A stretch of DNA of 64,000 nucleotides from NCBI GenBank assembly GCA_963744575.1, contig CAVUUF010000016.1:496001-560000 (forward strand). Reading direction: 5' to 3'. The notes under the pieces are model-generated. The model searched no databases, was not told the origin of the DNA, and was given only the letters and a program-made list of their open reading frames with translations. This document shows positions 35,228 to 43,098 of this stretch, piece after piece. This DNA is from Palsa-504 sp963744575. GTDB taxonomy: Bacteria > Actinomycetota > Actinomycetes > Streptosporangiales > Streptosporangiaceae. Within the stretch, counting starts at the first letter, position 1; every line of letters begins with the position of its first letter. Both the position numbers and the translations under genes were made by a program.

Positions 35228-36790
35228 TCATGCCGTCCGCTTCCTGGCCCTGGCCCGGCCGGCCGGAGGCGGGGTGGTACAGCCGACGCAGGCTGGCTTC
35301 CCGCGGAAGTAGGCCGGGATGACCGGCGAGTCGGTCGGCGGATTGGTGGGCAGCAGCACGGGCGGGCGGGGCGGCTGGCTGAAGTTGAAATCCTGATCGA
35401 TGCTGCCCAGGATGGGCTCGTCCTCGCGGACGTCGGGGCGCGGATCTGGCCGGCCGTCGGTCGCCGGGTTGAGGCGCTCGCCGTCGAGGAAGTCGTCCTC
35501 GATGAACTTCAGGTAGGCGTCGCTGGACAGGACCTGGTGGTCGATGTAGCCCGGCCGGGCGTAGGGCGAGATCACCAGCCCGGGCACGCGCAGGCCGTAG
35601 CCGTTCTGGTCCACGGCAGGCGGCGCCACGTGATCGTAGAAGCCGCCCCAGTCGTCCCAGGACAGGAAGATCGCGGTGGAGTCCCAGTCCGGGCTCTTCA
35701 TGGCCGCGTTGATGATCGAGGTGACGTACGCCTGGCCCTGGTGCACGCTGGCCGGCGGGTGCTCGCTGTCCGGGCCCGAGGGAGTGATCCAGCTGACCGC
35801 GGGCAGCGTGCCCGCCCTGGCCGCGGCGAAGTAGGTGTCCAGGTCCTGGATGTTGTTCAGCTGGTGGTCGGCGCGGACGTCGCCGAACAGCGGCAGCGGA
35901 TTCCAGATGCCGGGGGTCTTGGCGCTCTGCGGAACCGGGGCGCACGTCTCGGCTGAATCGTCGTCGCAGTCCGGCTGGGTGCCGGTCTGGATGTAGTAGG
36001 CCCAGCTCACGTGGCGGGCGTACAGCAGCCAGGTGATGTCGGTCCAGGCCAGGTCGTACGAGGTGGTCCCGGTGGCGAGCTCGCGGTTCACGGCCTGGTC
36101 GAACTGGGCGGCGCCGTACGGCCCGACGATGTTGTTGACGCAGGTCATCGGGGAGGCGTTGCGGCATCTGGCCGACCAGGCCGAGACCAGGTAGAGGTGA
36201 TCGGGCAGGGACCAGGACTTGACCGGCTCGAACATGTGGTCCTGGAGTACGAAGTCCCTGGCGTAGGTCCAGTAGTTGGGGATCTCCGCCCCGGTGTGAT
36301 AGCCCATGACGTCGGGCGCGCCGCCGCTGCACGCCGGGTCGTCGGGGTTCTTGCAGGTCGGCTTCGCCCGGTCGCGCTGGGCGATGAAGCCGTCCATCCG
36401 CCCGCCGTCGACGTCCGCGACGGCGTTCGCCTCGCCGTGCGGTCCGCCCCCGTTCACGTCGGCGGTGTCATGGTAGGGCCGGGTGCAGTGGCCTGCGGGG
36501 TTTGGCACGCAGGCGGCCGGGATTCCGTCGGTCATCGCGATCCCGTCGGCCCCGGGGAAGGTCCCGAAATAGCTGTCGAAGGACCGGTTCTCCTGCATCA
36601 CGATGATCACGTGCTTGATCTTGTGGATGCCGGACGCCGTCACGTACGTCCTGGTCGGGCTGCCGGAGACGGGCCGCGGCGGACTGGCCGAGGACGAGGG
36701 AGACGATGTGCATGCGGCCAGGCCGGCGGCCAGCATGCTCGAGCACGCCATCGCCAGCAGGGGCCGGCCCATGAGGTTTCGCCGTCGCAT
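35228..36790 (-). CDS. phosphoesterase, phospholipase-C / acid-phosphatase family, lipoprotein
   Basis: A 520-residue exported enzyme. A lipoprotein signal MRRRNLMGRPLLAMACSSML ends in the lipobox LAAC, so the mature protein is likely membrane-anchored, with a Ser/Pro linker before the domain. The catalytic head HVIIVMQENRSFDSYFGTFPGADG (about residues 59-82) is diagnostic of the PLC-type alkaline-phosphatase superfamily, where the Glu/Asn bind metal and the Thr/Ser side acts as nucleophile. LPDHLYLVSAWSA, SWITPSGPDSEHPPA and FLSWDDWGGFYDHVAPP follow. It probably cleaves phospholipids or phosphomonoesters outside the cell. Confidence 0.9.
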   Translation of the reverse strand: MRRRNLMGRPLLAMACSSMLAAGLAACTSSPSSSASPPRPVSGSPTRTYVTASGIHKIKHVIIVMQENRSFDSYFGTFPGADGIAMTDGIPAACVPNPAGHCTRPYHDTADVNGGGPHGEANAVADVDGGRMDGFIAQRDRAKPTCKNPDDPACSGGAPDVMGYHTGAEIPNYWTYARDFVLQDHMFEPVKSWSLPDHLYLVSAWSARCRNASPMTCVNNIVGPYGAAQFDQAVNRELATGTTSYDLAWTDITWLLYARHVSWAYYIQTGTQPDCDDDSAETCAPVPQSAKTPGIWNPLPLFGDVRADHQLNNIQDLDTYFAAARAGTLPAVSWITPSGPDSEHPPASVHQGQAYVTSIINAAMKSPDWDSTAIFLSWDDWGGFYDHVAPPAVDQNGYGLRVPGLVISPYARPGYIDHQVLSSDAYLKFIEDDFLDGERLNPATDGRPDPRPDVREDEPILGSIDQDFNFSQPPRPPVLLPTNPPTDSPVIPAYFRGKPACVGCTTPPPAGRARARKRTA

Positions 36791-36955
36791 GGGCCCGACG
36801 ATAGGCAGCCGTCATGGGAAGGTACTACCCGACGCGTGTGCGCTCCCTGGGCGGCGCCCTGCCGGTTCCTGGGCTTCCTGGGGTTTCCCGGAGCCGGCCT
36901 GCGGAACCTGGCGGTCAGCTGATCAGCGCCTGTGAGGCCCGCGCGATGACGGCGC

Positions 36956-38683
36956 TCAGGTCCCCCGGGCGGCTCCGCGCTCGCGGGCGGCCAGGTCCAG
37001 CAATTCCTCGGCGTGCGCCTGGCCGAACTCGGAGTCCTCGAGGCCGCCCAGCATCCGGGACAGCTCGCGGACCCGGCCGGCCTGGTCCAGCCGGAGCACG
37101 CCGCTCGCGGTCACCAGGCCGTCGTCGGACTTCTGCACCATCAGGTGGTTGTCGGCGAACGCGGCGACCTGTGGCAGGTGGGTGACCACGATCACCTGCG
37201 AGGAGCGCGCCAGCCGCGCGAGCCGCCTGCCGATCTCCACCGCGGCCTTGCCGCCCACCCCGGCGTCGACCTCGTCGAAGACGAACGTCGGCACCGGATC
37301 CGCGCCGGCGAAGACCACCTCGATGGCCAGCATGACGCGGGAAAGCTCGCCGCCGGAGGCCCCCTTGTTCAGCGGCAGCGGGGGCGCGCCCGGGTGCGCG
37401 GCCAGCCGGATCTCCACGTCGTCGGCGCCGTGCGGGCCGGGCGCGTCCAGCTCGCTGACCACGACGGTGAGCGACGCGTGCGGCATGGCCAGCGCGGTCA
37501 GCTCGGCGGTCACCTCCGCGGCGAACCGCTCCGCGGCGGCCGAACGCAGCCCGGTCAGCCGCGCCGCGAGCGAGATCACTTCGGCCTGCAAGGAGGCCTC
37601 TTCCGCGGCCAGCGCCGCGATCTTGTCGTCGTCTCCCTCCAGCTCGGCCAGCCGCGAACCGGCCTGACTGGCCCAGTCGAGCACGCCGACCAGGTCGGCG
37701 GCCGCCCCGCCGTAGGCCCGGACGAGCCGGCCGAGCACGGCCCGCCGTTCCTGCACGGCGGCCAGGCGGGCCGGGTCCGAGTCCAGCGACTCGGTGTAGG
37801 AGGCTAGCTCCGCGGCCACGTCGGAGATCAGGTAGCTGGCCTCCGACAGCCGGTCGGCCAGCCCGGCCAGCAGCGGGTCGTGCGGGCGGACCGGCTCGAG
37901 CGCGCGCCCGGCGATGCCGAGCAGCGTGATCACGTCAGAGGCGTCCACCGAGGCCGAGACCGGGTCACCGAGCAGCACCTCGTGCGCCGTGGTGGCCGCG
38001 GCGTGCAGCGCGTCGGCGTTCGCCAGCTTCTCCTCCTCCGCCAGCAGGGCCGCATCCTCGCCGGCCACCGGCTCGACCGCCTCGACCTCGGCCAGGCCGA
38101 GCCGGAGCGCCTCCGCCTCGGCGCCGCGCTCCCGCTCGGCCCGGGTCAGCGACTCGAGCTCGTCACGGACGGCGCGGTGCCGGTTGTACACCTGGCGGTA
38201 GTCCGAAAGCGCCGCAGCCAGCCCGGGACCCCCGAACCGGTCCAGCGCCTCCCGCGGCCGGCCCGGCTTGAGCAGTTGCTGCTGGTCCGCTTGCCCGTGC
38301 ACGGCCACCAGGTCGTCGGCCAGCACCTGGAGCAGGGCCACCGGCACCGAATGCCCGCCCGCGAACGCCCGTGACCGGCCCTCGGCGGACACCGAGCGGC
38401 TGAGCACGAGCGAGGATCCGTTGTCATCGAGATCTCCCCCGGCGTCCTCGACCTCGCGCGCTACCTCCGGTGAGACCAGCAGCCGCCCCTCGACTGCGGC
38501 CCGGGCCGCACCAGGACGCACCCGCGCCGGGTCGGCCCGCCCGCCGAACAGCAGCCCGAGCGCCGTGACGACCATGGTCTTCCCGGCACCGGTCTCGCCG
38601 GTCAGCGCGGTGAACCCGGCCGAAAGCTCGAGCACCGCATCGTCGATGACGCCGAGGCCGGTGATCCGGACTTCCTCAAGCAT
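36956..38683 (-). CDS. recN: DNA repair protein RecN
   Basis: A 575-residue SMC-like ATPase of recombinational repair. Walker A is TGETGAGKTMVVTAL (about residues 28-42), two coiled-coil stretches fill the middle, and the C-terminal half has LNKGASGGELSRVMLAIEVVF (signature), TFVFDEVDAGVGGKAAVEI (Walker B) and VTHLPQVAAFADNH. The start MLEEVRITGLGVIDDA at 38683 is the family N-terminus; the upstream part of the longer frame is antisense-like. It overlaps nadK by eight bases in the conserved tlyA-nadK-recN order. Confidence 0.97.
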   Translation of the reverse strand: MLEEVRITGLGVIDDAVLELSAGFTALTGETGAGKTMVVTALGLLFGGRADPARVRPGAARAAVEGRLLVSPEVAREVEDAGGDLDDNGSSLVLSRSVSAEGRSRAFAGGHSVPVALLQVLADDLVAVHGQADQQQLLKPGRPREALDRFGGPGLAAALSDYRQVYNRHRAVRDELESLTRAERERGAEAEALRLGLAEVEAVEPVAGEDAALLAEEEKLANADALHAAATTAHEVLLGDPVSASVDASDVITLLGIAGRALEPVRPHDPLLAGLADRLSEASYLISDVAAELASYTESLDSDPARLAAVQERRAVLGRLVRAYGGAAADLVGVLDWASQAGSRLAELEGDDDKIAALAAEEASLQAEVISLAARLTGLRSAAAERFAAEVTAELTALAMPHASLTVVVSELDAPGPHGADDVEIRLAAHPGAPPLPLNKGASGGELSRVMLAIEVVFAGADPVPTFVFDEVDAGVGGKAAVEIGRRLARLARSSQVIVVTHLPQVAAFADNHLMVQKSDDGLVTASGVLRLDQAGRVRELSRMLGGLEDSEFGQAHAEELLDLAARERGAARGT

Positions 38684-39593
38684 GCTCGCCCGCGTCCTCC
38701 CAGGTACGGCCGCGCCAGCCCGCCACGGGCAGGCCGAACTTGGCCACCAGCCGGTCGGTGAACCCGCCAGGACCCGGTCCCTGCAGCCGAGCCAGCAGCA
38801 CCGGCAGCTCGCCCCGGCGGACCTCCAGCCGGGCACCGGGCGGCAGATCGACCTTACGCCGACCATCGCACCACAAAACCGCCCCCGATGTCTCGGACGC
38901 CACGATGAGCTCGACCGCGAGCACCGACCGCGGCGAGACCACCATCGGCGGGGCGAACAGCGCGTGCGCGCTGATCGGCACCATCAGCAGCGCCTCCACC
39001 TCGGGCCACACCACGGGCCCGCCCGCTGAGAACGCGTAGGCGGTCGAGCCGGTCGGAGTCGAGAACACCACCCCGTCGCAGCCCCACCGGGACAGCGGGC
39101 GCCCGTCGACCTCGGTGATCACTTCGATCATCCGCTCCCGGGCCGCCTTCTCCACCGTAGCCTCGTTCAGCGCCCAGGTGGACGCGAGCTGCGAGTCATC
39201 GCTCCGGACGGACACGTCGATCGTCATCCGGTGCTCGACCACGTATTCCCGCGCCACCGCCCGGTCGACGGTATCGGCCAGGCCGTCTGGTTCGGCCTCG
39301 GCGAGGAACCCGACATGGCCGAGGTTAACCCCGATCAGCGGCACCCCGGCCGGACGGGAGAACTCCGCGGCCCGCAGCAGGCTGCCGTCCCCGCCGAGGA
39401 CGATAACGAGTTCGGTGCCCTCGGCCGCGTCCGGGCCGGCCGGCACCTCCTCGGCGCCCGGGCAGGTGAACTCGCCCGCCAGGGTGCGCACGACGATGCC
39501 GGCGGCGGCCAGCCGCCCGGCCACGAACCGGGCGCTGCGCAGCGCGTTCTCCCGCCCCGTGTGCGCCGTCACCAGCACCGTCCGCTGTCCCAC
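38676..39593 (-). CDS. nadK: NAD kinase
   Basis: A 305-residue NAD kinase that phosphorylates NAD to NADP. ELVIVLGGDGSLLRAAEFSR (GGDG, about residues 61-80), GVNLGHVGFLAEAE, ALNEATVEKAAR (NE motif) and FSTPTGSTAYAFSAGGPVVWPE are all canonical. The GTG start at 39591-39593 overlaps the tlyA stop by one base. Position between tlyA and recN marks it as the housekeeping copy; a second NAD kinase homologue lies at 33798. Confidence 0.96.
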   Translation of the reverse strand: MGQRTVLVTAHTGRENALRSARFVAGRLAAAGIVVRTLAGEFTCPGAEEVPAGPDAAEGTELVIVLGGDGSLLRAAEFSRPAGVPLIGVNLGHVGFLAEAEPDGLADTVDRAVAREYVVEHRMTIDVSVRSDDSQLASTWALNEATVEKAARERMIEVITEVDGRPLSRWGCDGVVFSTPTGSTAYAFSAGGPVVWPEVEALLMVPISAHALFAPPMVVSPRSVLAVELIVASETSGAVLWCDGRRKVDLPPGARLEVRRGELPVLLARLQGPGPGGFTDRLVAKFGLPVAGWRGRTWEDAGEHA

Positions 39594-40402
39594 TAGCTGG
39601 GTCCCTCCTCGATCGCGCGCTGCAACTGATGCTCGTCAAGGGGCGGCGCGCCCTGGCGCAGCCAGACGAAATATTCCACGTTTCCCGCAAGCCCGGGCAG
39701 CGGGCTGGCGATGACCCCCAGGACGCCGAGGCCGAGCCGGCCCGCCGCGCTGGTCACGGCGCGCACGGCGGCCGCGCGATCCGCGGCCGAACGCACCACG
39801 CCGCCCGCGCCTACCCGCCCCTTACCCACCTCGAACTGGGGCTTCACCAGCAGCACGAAATCCGCGTCCGGCGTGGCGCAGGCCACCAGGGCCGGGAGCA
39901 CCAAGGTGAGCGAGATGAAGGAGAGGTCGGCCGTCACCACCTCGGGCACCGGGGTGAACCCTTCGCCCCGGTCCAGGGTGCGGACGTTGACCCGATCCAG
40001 CACGGTGACCCGCGGGTCGGTCCGCAGCGACCAGGCCAGCTGGCCGTAGCCGACGTCGGCGGCCACCACATGCGCGGCCCCGGCCCGCAGCAGCACGTCG
40101 GTGAAGCCGCCGGTGGAAGCGCCCGCGTCCAGGCACGGCCGCCCGGCGACGACCAAATCCAGTGGGCCGAAGGCCGCGAGCGCGCCGGCCAGCTTGTGCC
40201 CGCCGCGCGAGACGTATCCGGGTTCCCCCGTGCCGGCGATGCTGATCGGGGCGTCCCGCCGCACCTGGGTGGCCGCCTTGGCCGCCCGCTGGCCGGCCAC
40301 TGTCACGCGCCCGGCCGCCACCAGTTCGCCGGCCTGCTCGCGCGACCTGGCCAGGCCCCGCCTGACCAGTTCGGCGTCGAGCCGCACCCGGGTTGCGGTC
40401 AA
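39593..40402 (-). CDS. tlyA: TlyA-family 2'-O-methyltransferase/hemolysin
   Basis: A 269-residue rRNA 2'-O-methyltransferase-type protein. An N-terminal S4 RNA-binding domain (RVRLDAELVRRGLARSREQAGELVAAGRVTV) is followed by YVSRGGHKLAGAL and the RrmJ-like SAM site CLDAGASTGGFTDVLLRAGA (about residues 88-107), with ADLSFISLTLVLPAL and LVKPQFEVG. TlyA of mycobacteria methylates both ribosomal subunits and affects capreomycin sensitivity. The TTG start at 40402 overlaps the stop of the small upstream gene (TTGA). Confidence 0.96.
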   Translation of the reverse strand: MTATRVRLDAELVRRGLARSREQAGELVAAGRVTVAGQRAAKAATQVRRDAPISIAGTGEPGYVSRGGHKLAGALAAFGPLDLVVAGRPCLDAGASTGGFTDVLLRAGAAHVVAADVGYGQLAWSLRTDPRVTVLDRVNVRTLDRGEGFTPVPEVVTADLSFISLTLVLPALVACATPDADFVLLVKPQFEVGKGRVGAGGVVRSAADRAAAVRAVTSAAGRLGLGVLGVIASPLPGLAGNVEYFVWLRQGAPPLDEHQLQRAIEEGPS

Positions 40403-40716
40403 GGCCGTCCCTTCGCCAGGCCGGGCCGCTCCGCACCCTCGTCGAGCTCGCCCAGGATGTCCCTGAGCCGCCCGTGCACTTCCTCGAGCACGGCGACGTG
40501 CTCGTCCACCGGGAGCCCGCGCAGGCGGCTAAGCCCGGCCACGGCCGCGTCCACCCGGTCGTCGCCGGCCGGCGGCAACGCGCTCGCCGACGGCGATTCG
40601 CGCGCGGCCGATGGCCCGTCCGCCGCCGGCCGCGTGTCACCGGGTGGGGGGACACGCGCCTCAGGCCGTTCGGCATAAAGCTCTTGGCCTTCTTGGTCTG
40701 GGTATTCCTGGTCCAT
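40399..40716 (-). CDS. small acidic protein preceding tlyA
   Basis: A 105-residue protein. The N-terminal 55 residues are low-complexity, rich in Glu, Pro and Ala (MDQEYPDQEGQELYAER...); the last 45 form a helical segment AVAGLSRLRGLPVDEHVAVLEEVHGRLRDILGELDEG. Small proteins with such a helical tail commonly precede tlyA in actinomycetes; function unknown. It shares TTGA with tlyA and is the first gene of the tlyA-nadK-recN transcript. It is divergent from the SCP2 gene across 57 bases. Confidence 0.8.
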   Translation of the reverse strand: MDQEYPDQEGQELYAERPEARVPPPGDTRPAADGPSAARESPSASALPPAGDDRVDAAVAGLSRLRGLPVDEHVAVLEEVHGRLRDILGELDEGAERPGLAKGRP

Positions 40717-40773
40717 GTGCGCTACCCTCCGCGTGGAACGCTACCGTCCGATGTTGACTAGAGCGAGGCGCAC

Positions 40774-41118
40774 ATGGCTTCAGCCGAGGAGTGCCGCGAG
40801 GCGTTGCAGACCCTCACCGGCCGACTGACGGAGATGAGCCCGCAGGACCGGGCCAGCTATTTCGGCAAGCGGTCGATGAGCTGCCATGTGACCGATCTCG
40901 GCGTGACGTTCGTGACCAGGTTCACCGACCAGGGGGCCGACCCGGTGACCGAGGCGAAACCGGACGACTCGCCGGCCGACATCCGGCTGACCGCCAGCAG
41001 CGACGACGTGGTCTCCCTGGCCGCCACCCCGGCCAACATCGCTCGCATGTGGATCGCCGGCCGGGTCAAGGTCCAGGCCAGCATGAAGGACCTGCTGGCA
41101 CTGCGCAAGCTGCTCTAG
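40774..41118 (+). CDS. SCP2 sterol-binding-domain protein
   Basis: A 114-residue single SCP2/sterol-carrier domain. TFVTRFTDQGADPVTEAKPDDSPADIRLTASSDDVVSLAATPANIARMWIAGRVKVQASMKDLLALRKLL follows the family pattern of beta strands then the helix carrying the amphipathic ligand tunnel, ending in the typical KVQxSxxDLLxLRKLL. It probably binds a lipid or acyl-CoA. Convergent with the CoA-transferase-like gene 11 bases downstream. Confidence 0.9.
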   Translation: MASAEECREALQTLTGRLTEMSPQDRASYFGKRSMSCHVTDLGVTFVTRFTDQGADPVTEAKPDDSPADIRLTASSDDVVSLAATPANIARMWIAGRVKVQASMKDLLALRKLL

Positions 41119-41129
41119 CGGGCAACAGC

Positions 41130-42068
41130 TCACCTGATCGCTCCCGCGGCGCGGAGTTCGGCAATCTGGGCCGCGGTGTACCCGGTCTCGGCGAGGATCT
41201 CGTCGGTGTGCTGGCCGAGCGCGGGCGGCGGGCGGCGGATGGCGGCCGGCTGCGCGGACAGCTTGATGGGCGAGCCAAGCATCTTGATGGTCCCGGCCAC
41301 CGGGTGCCCGGCCTCCGTCACCATCTCCCGCGCGAGGACCTGCGGATCCGCCAGGGCGGCGGGCACCGTGTTGACCGGTCCGGCCGGCACCCCGGCCTGG
41401 CCGAGGATCTCGGTCCATTCCGCGCAGCCCTTGGCGGCCAGCACCTCGCTGATCCGCGGGATCAGCGTGTCCCGGTTGCGCACCCGGTCCGGGTTGGTCG
41501 CGTAGCGGGGGTCGTCGGCCAGTTCGGTCAGCCCGGTGGCTTCGGCAAACCGCCGCCACAGGCCGTCGCTGCCCACCGCGACCATCAGCGGCGCGTCGGC
41601 GGTCGGGAGCACCTGGTACGGGACAAGGCTCTCGTGCGCGCTGCCGTGCGGGCCCGGCGTGACGCCGGTGGCGAAGTACTTGCCCGCCACGTAGATGAGC
41701 CGCGGGTTCGGGCGGGCCAGCTCGTCATAGCCCAGGCCGAGCCGGGCGGCGGTGCCCGGCCGGAAGTTCTCGATCACGATGTCCGAGGCCAGGGCCAGCC
41801 GTCTGGCTACCTCGCGGCCCTCGGGCATCTTGAGGTTGACGGCCAGGCCGCGCTTGTTCCGGTTGATGGACAGGAAGTAGGCGGCGTCGTCGCCTTGGAA
41901 GGGCGGCCCCCAGCGGCGGGTGTCGTCGCCGTGCCAGATGTCCTCGACCTTGATCACGTCGGCGCCGAGGTCACCGAGGACCATGGTGGCGAACGGCCCG
42001 GACAGCGCCCTGGTCAGGTCGAGCACCCGGATGCCAGCGAGCGGCCCGGCGGCGGTTGGCGTTCCCAT
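41130..42068 (-). CDS. CoA-transferase family III protein with an internal deletion
   Basis: 312 residues instead of about 390-400. The N-terminus is canonical (LAGIRVLDLTRALSGPFATMVLGDLGADVIKVED, then RNKRGLAVNLKMPEGR and VIENFRPGTAARLGLGYDELARPNPRLIY), and the C-terminus continues with AGKYFATGVTPGPHGSAHESLVPYQ to EILAETGYTAAQIAELRAAGAI. Between RLIY and AGKYFAT about 75-85 residues are missing in frame, including the segment that holds the catalytic Asp of formyl-CoA-transferase-type enzymes. It is therefore probably inactive. The start ATG at 42068 is 21 bases from the divergent phosphatase gene. Confidence 0.82.
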   Translation of the reverse strand: MGTPTAAGPLAGIRVLDLTRALSGPFATMVLGDLGADVIKVEDIWHGDDTRRWGPPFQGDDAAYFLSINRNKRGLAVNLKMPEGREVARRLALASDIVIENFRPGTAARLGLGYDELARPNPRLIYVAGKYFATGVTPGPHGSAHESLVPYQVLPTADAPLMVAVGSDGLWRRFAEATGLTELADDPRYATNPDRVRNRDTLIPRISEVLAAKGCAEWTEILGQAGVPAGPVNTVPAALADPQVLAREMVTEAGHPVAGTIKMLGSPIKLSAQPAAIRRPPPALGQHTDEILAETGYTAAQIAELRAAGAIR

Positions 42069-42089
42069 TACCCGATATGTTATCGAGCC
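42069..42089. promoter_or_regulatory. 21-bp divergent start-to-start gap with overlapping -10 boxes
   Basis: Only 21 bases separate the two start codons. TATGTT at 42076-42081 fits the TANNNT -10 for the rightward gene (eight bases before ATG 42090), and its complement TAACAT fits the -10 for the leftward gene (eight bases before ATG 42068). No Shine-Dalgarno sequence fits in the gap. Both genes therefore look leaderless and share one palindromic -10 region; the -35 elements would lie within the opposite genes. Confidence 0.5.
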
Positions 42090-42692
42090 ATGGGCGACCT
42101 GATCGTGCTCAGGCACGGCGAAACCGAGTGGAGCAAAGCCGGTAAGCACACCGGGCGGACCGACATCCCGCTCACCCCGCACGGTGAGGCGGCGGCCGCG
42201 GCGCTGGCCCCGCTGCTGGCCCGCCGGCACATCGTGGCCGTCTTCACCAGCCCGGCGCGGCGCGCGGTCAGCACCGCGGCGCTGGCCGGGCTGGCGCACA
42301 CCAAGCCCGATCCCGACCTGTGGGAATGGGACTACGGCGGCTACGAGGGCATGACCACGACGCAGATCAGGCAGACCAGGCCGGGCTGGTACCTGTGGCG
42401 GGACGGCGTGATCCCGGGCGACGCCGAGCACCCCGGCGAGACCGTGCAGCAGGTCGGCGAGCGGACCGACCGGGTGCTGGCCCGGGTCGAAGGGTTGACG
42501 CCGATGCTGGCCGACGGGGACGTCACGCTGGTCGCGCACGGGCACGTGCTGCGCGTGCTCACCGCGCGTTACCTGCGCCTGGAGCCGGCCTGCGGCAAGC
42601 TGTTCCGGCTGGACACCGGGACGGTCAGCACGCTCGGCGCCGAGCACGCCGAGCCGGTCATCACGTCCTGGAACGTCCCGCCCCCGGCCTAG
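42090..42692 (+). CDS. histidine phosphatase family protein (phosphoglycerate-mutase-like)
   Basis: A 200-residue phosphatase. The phosphohistidine motif LIVLRHGETEWSKAGKHTGRTDIPLT (catalytic His in RHG, about residue 9), TSPARRAVSTAAL, the acidic LWEWDYGGYEGM and the second His in VTLVAHGHVLRVLTARYL are present. Substrate unknown; relatives act on sugar phosphates or acid phosphate esters. ATG 42090 is preferred because the longer upstream frame is antisense to the CoA-transferase gene. Its stop TAG is shared, palindromically, with the convergent cutA gene. Confidence 0.92.
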   Translation: MGDLIVLRHGETEWSKAGKHTGRTDIPLTPHGEAAAAALAPLLARRHIVAVFTSPARRAVSTAALAGLAHTKPDPDLWEWDYGGYEGMTTTQIRQTRPGWYLWRDGVIPGDAEHPGETVQQVGERTDRVLARVEGLTPMLADGDVTLVAHGHVLRVLTARYLRLEPACGKLFRLDTGTVSTLGAEHAEPVITSWNVPPPA

Positions 42693-43030
42693 CTCCTAGG
42701 CGGGCGGGTCTCTTCCCGCATCCAGTTCAGGTAGGCGGTCGAGCCCGCCACGATGGGAAGCGCGACGATCTCCGGTTCGTCGTAGCTGTGCCGTTCGGTG
42801 ATGAAGGCGGCCAGTTCGTCGTAGCGATCGGCCGGGAGCTTGAACAGCACCAGCCACTCCTCGGCGCGCTCGAGCCCGCCGTCCCACCAGTACATGGACG
42901 CCACCGGGCCGGCCACCTGAGCGCACGCGGCCAGCCTGGATTCGACCGCGGCGCGGGAGAGCTCCATCGCCTCGGCCCGCGAATCGGTCGTCGTCTGCAC
43001 CTGGAGGTAATGAACCTCAAGGTCCGCCAT
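42689..43030 (-). CDS. cutA: CutA1 divalent-cation-tolerance protein
   Basis: A 113-residue trimeric CutA1-type protein. VQTTTDSRAEAMELSRAAVESRLAACAQVAGPVASMYWWDGGLERAEEWLVLFKLPADRYDELAAFITERHSYDEPEIVALPI contains all family landmarks: the RLAACAQV turn, the WWDG loop, EWLVLFK and HSYDEPEI. The function in metal tolerance is not settled for the family. ATG 43030 is chosen over 43054, as MADLEVHYLQV is the natural start. It is divergent from purC. Confidence 0.93.
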   Translation of the reverse strand: MADLEVHYLQVQTTTDSRAEAMELSRAAVESRLAACAQVAGPVASMYWWDGGLERAEEWLVLFKLPADRYDELAAFITERHSYDEPEIVALPIVAGSTAYLNWMREETRPPRS

Positions 43031-43098
43031 GGCAAATGATGGTACGCGCCTCATGCCCTAGTACGCTGTCCCCGTCTCGGCTGGGAGGAGCGCGAGTT

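Noticed and set aside
40791..42089. Long 5' extension of the histidine-phosphatase frame
   Set aside because: The extension is antisense to the CoA-transferase gene and overlaps the SCP2 gene; the family start MGDLIVLRHGE is at 42090.
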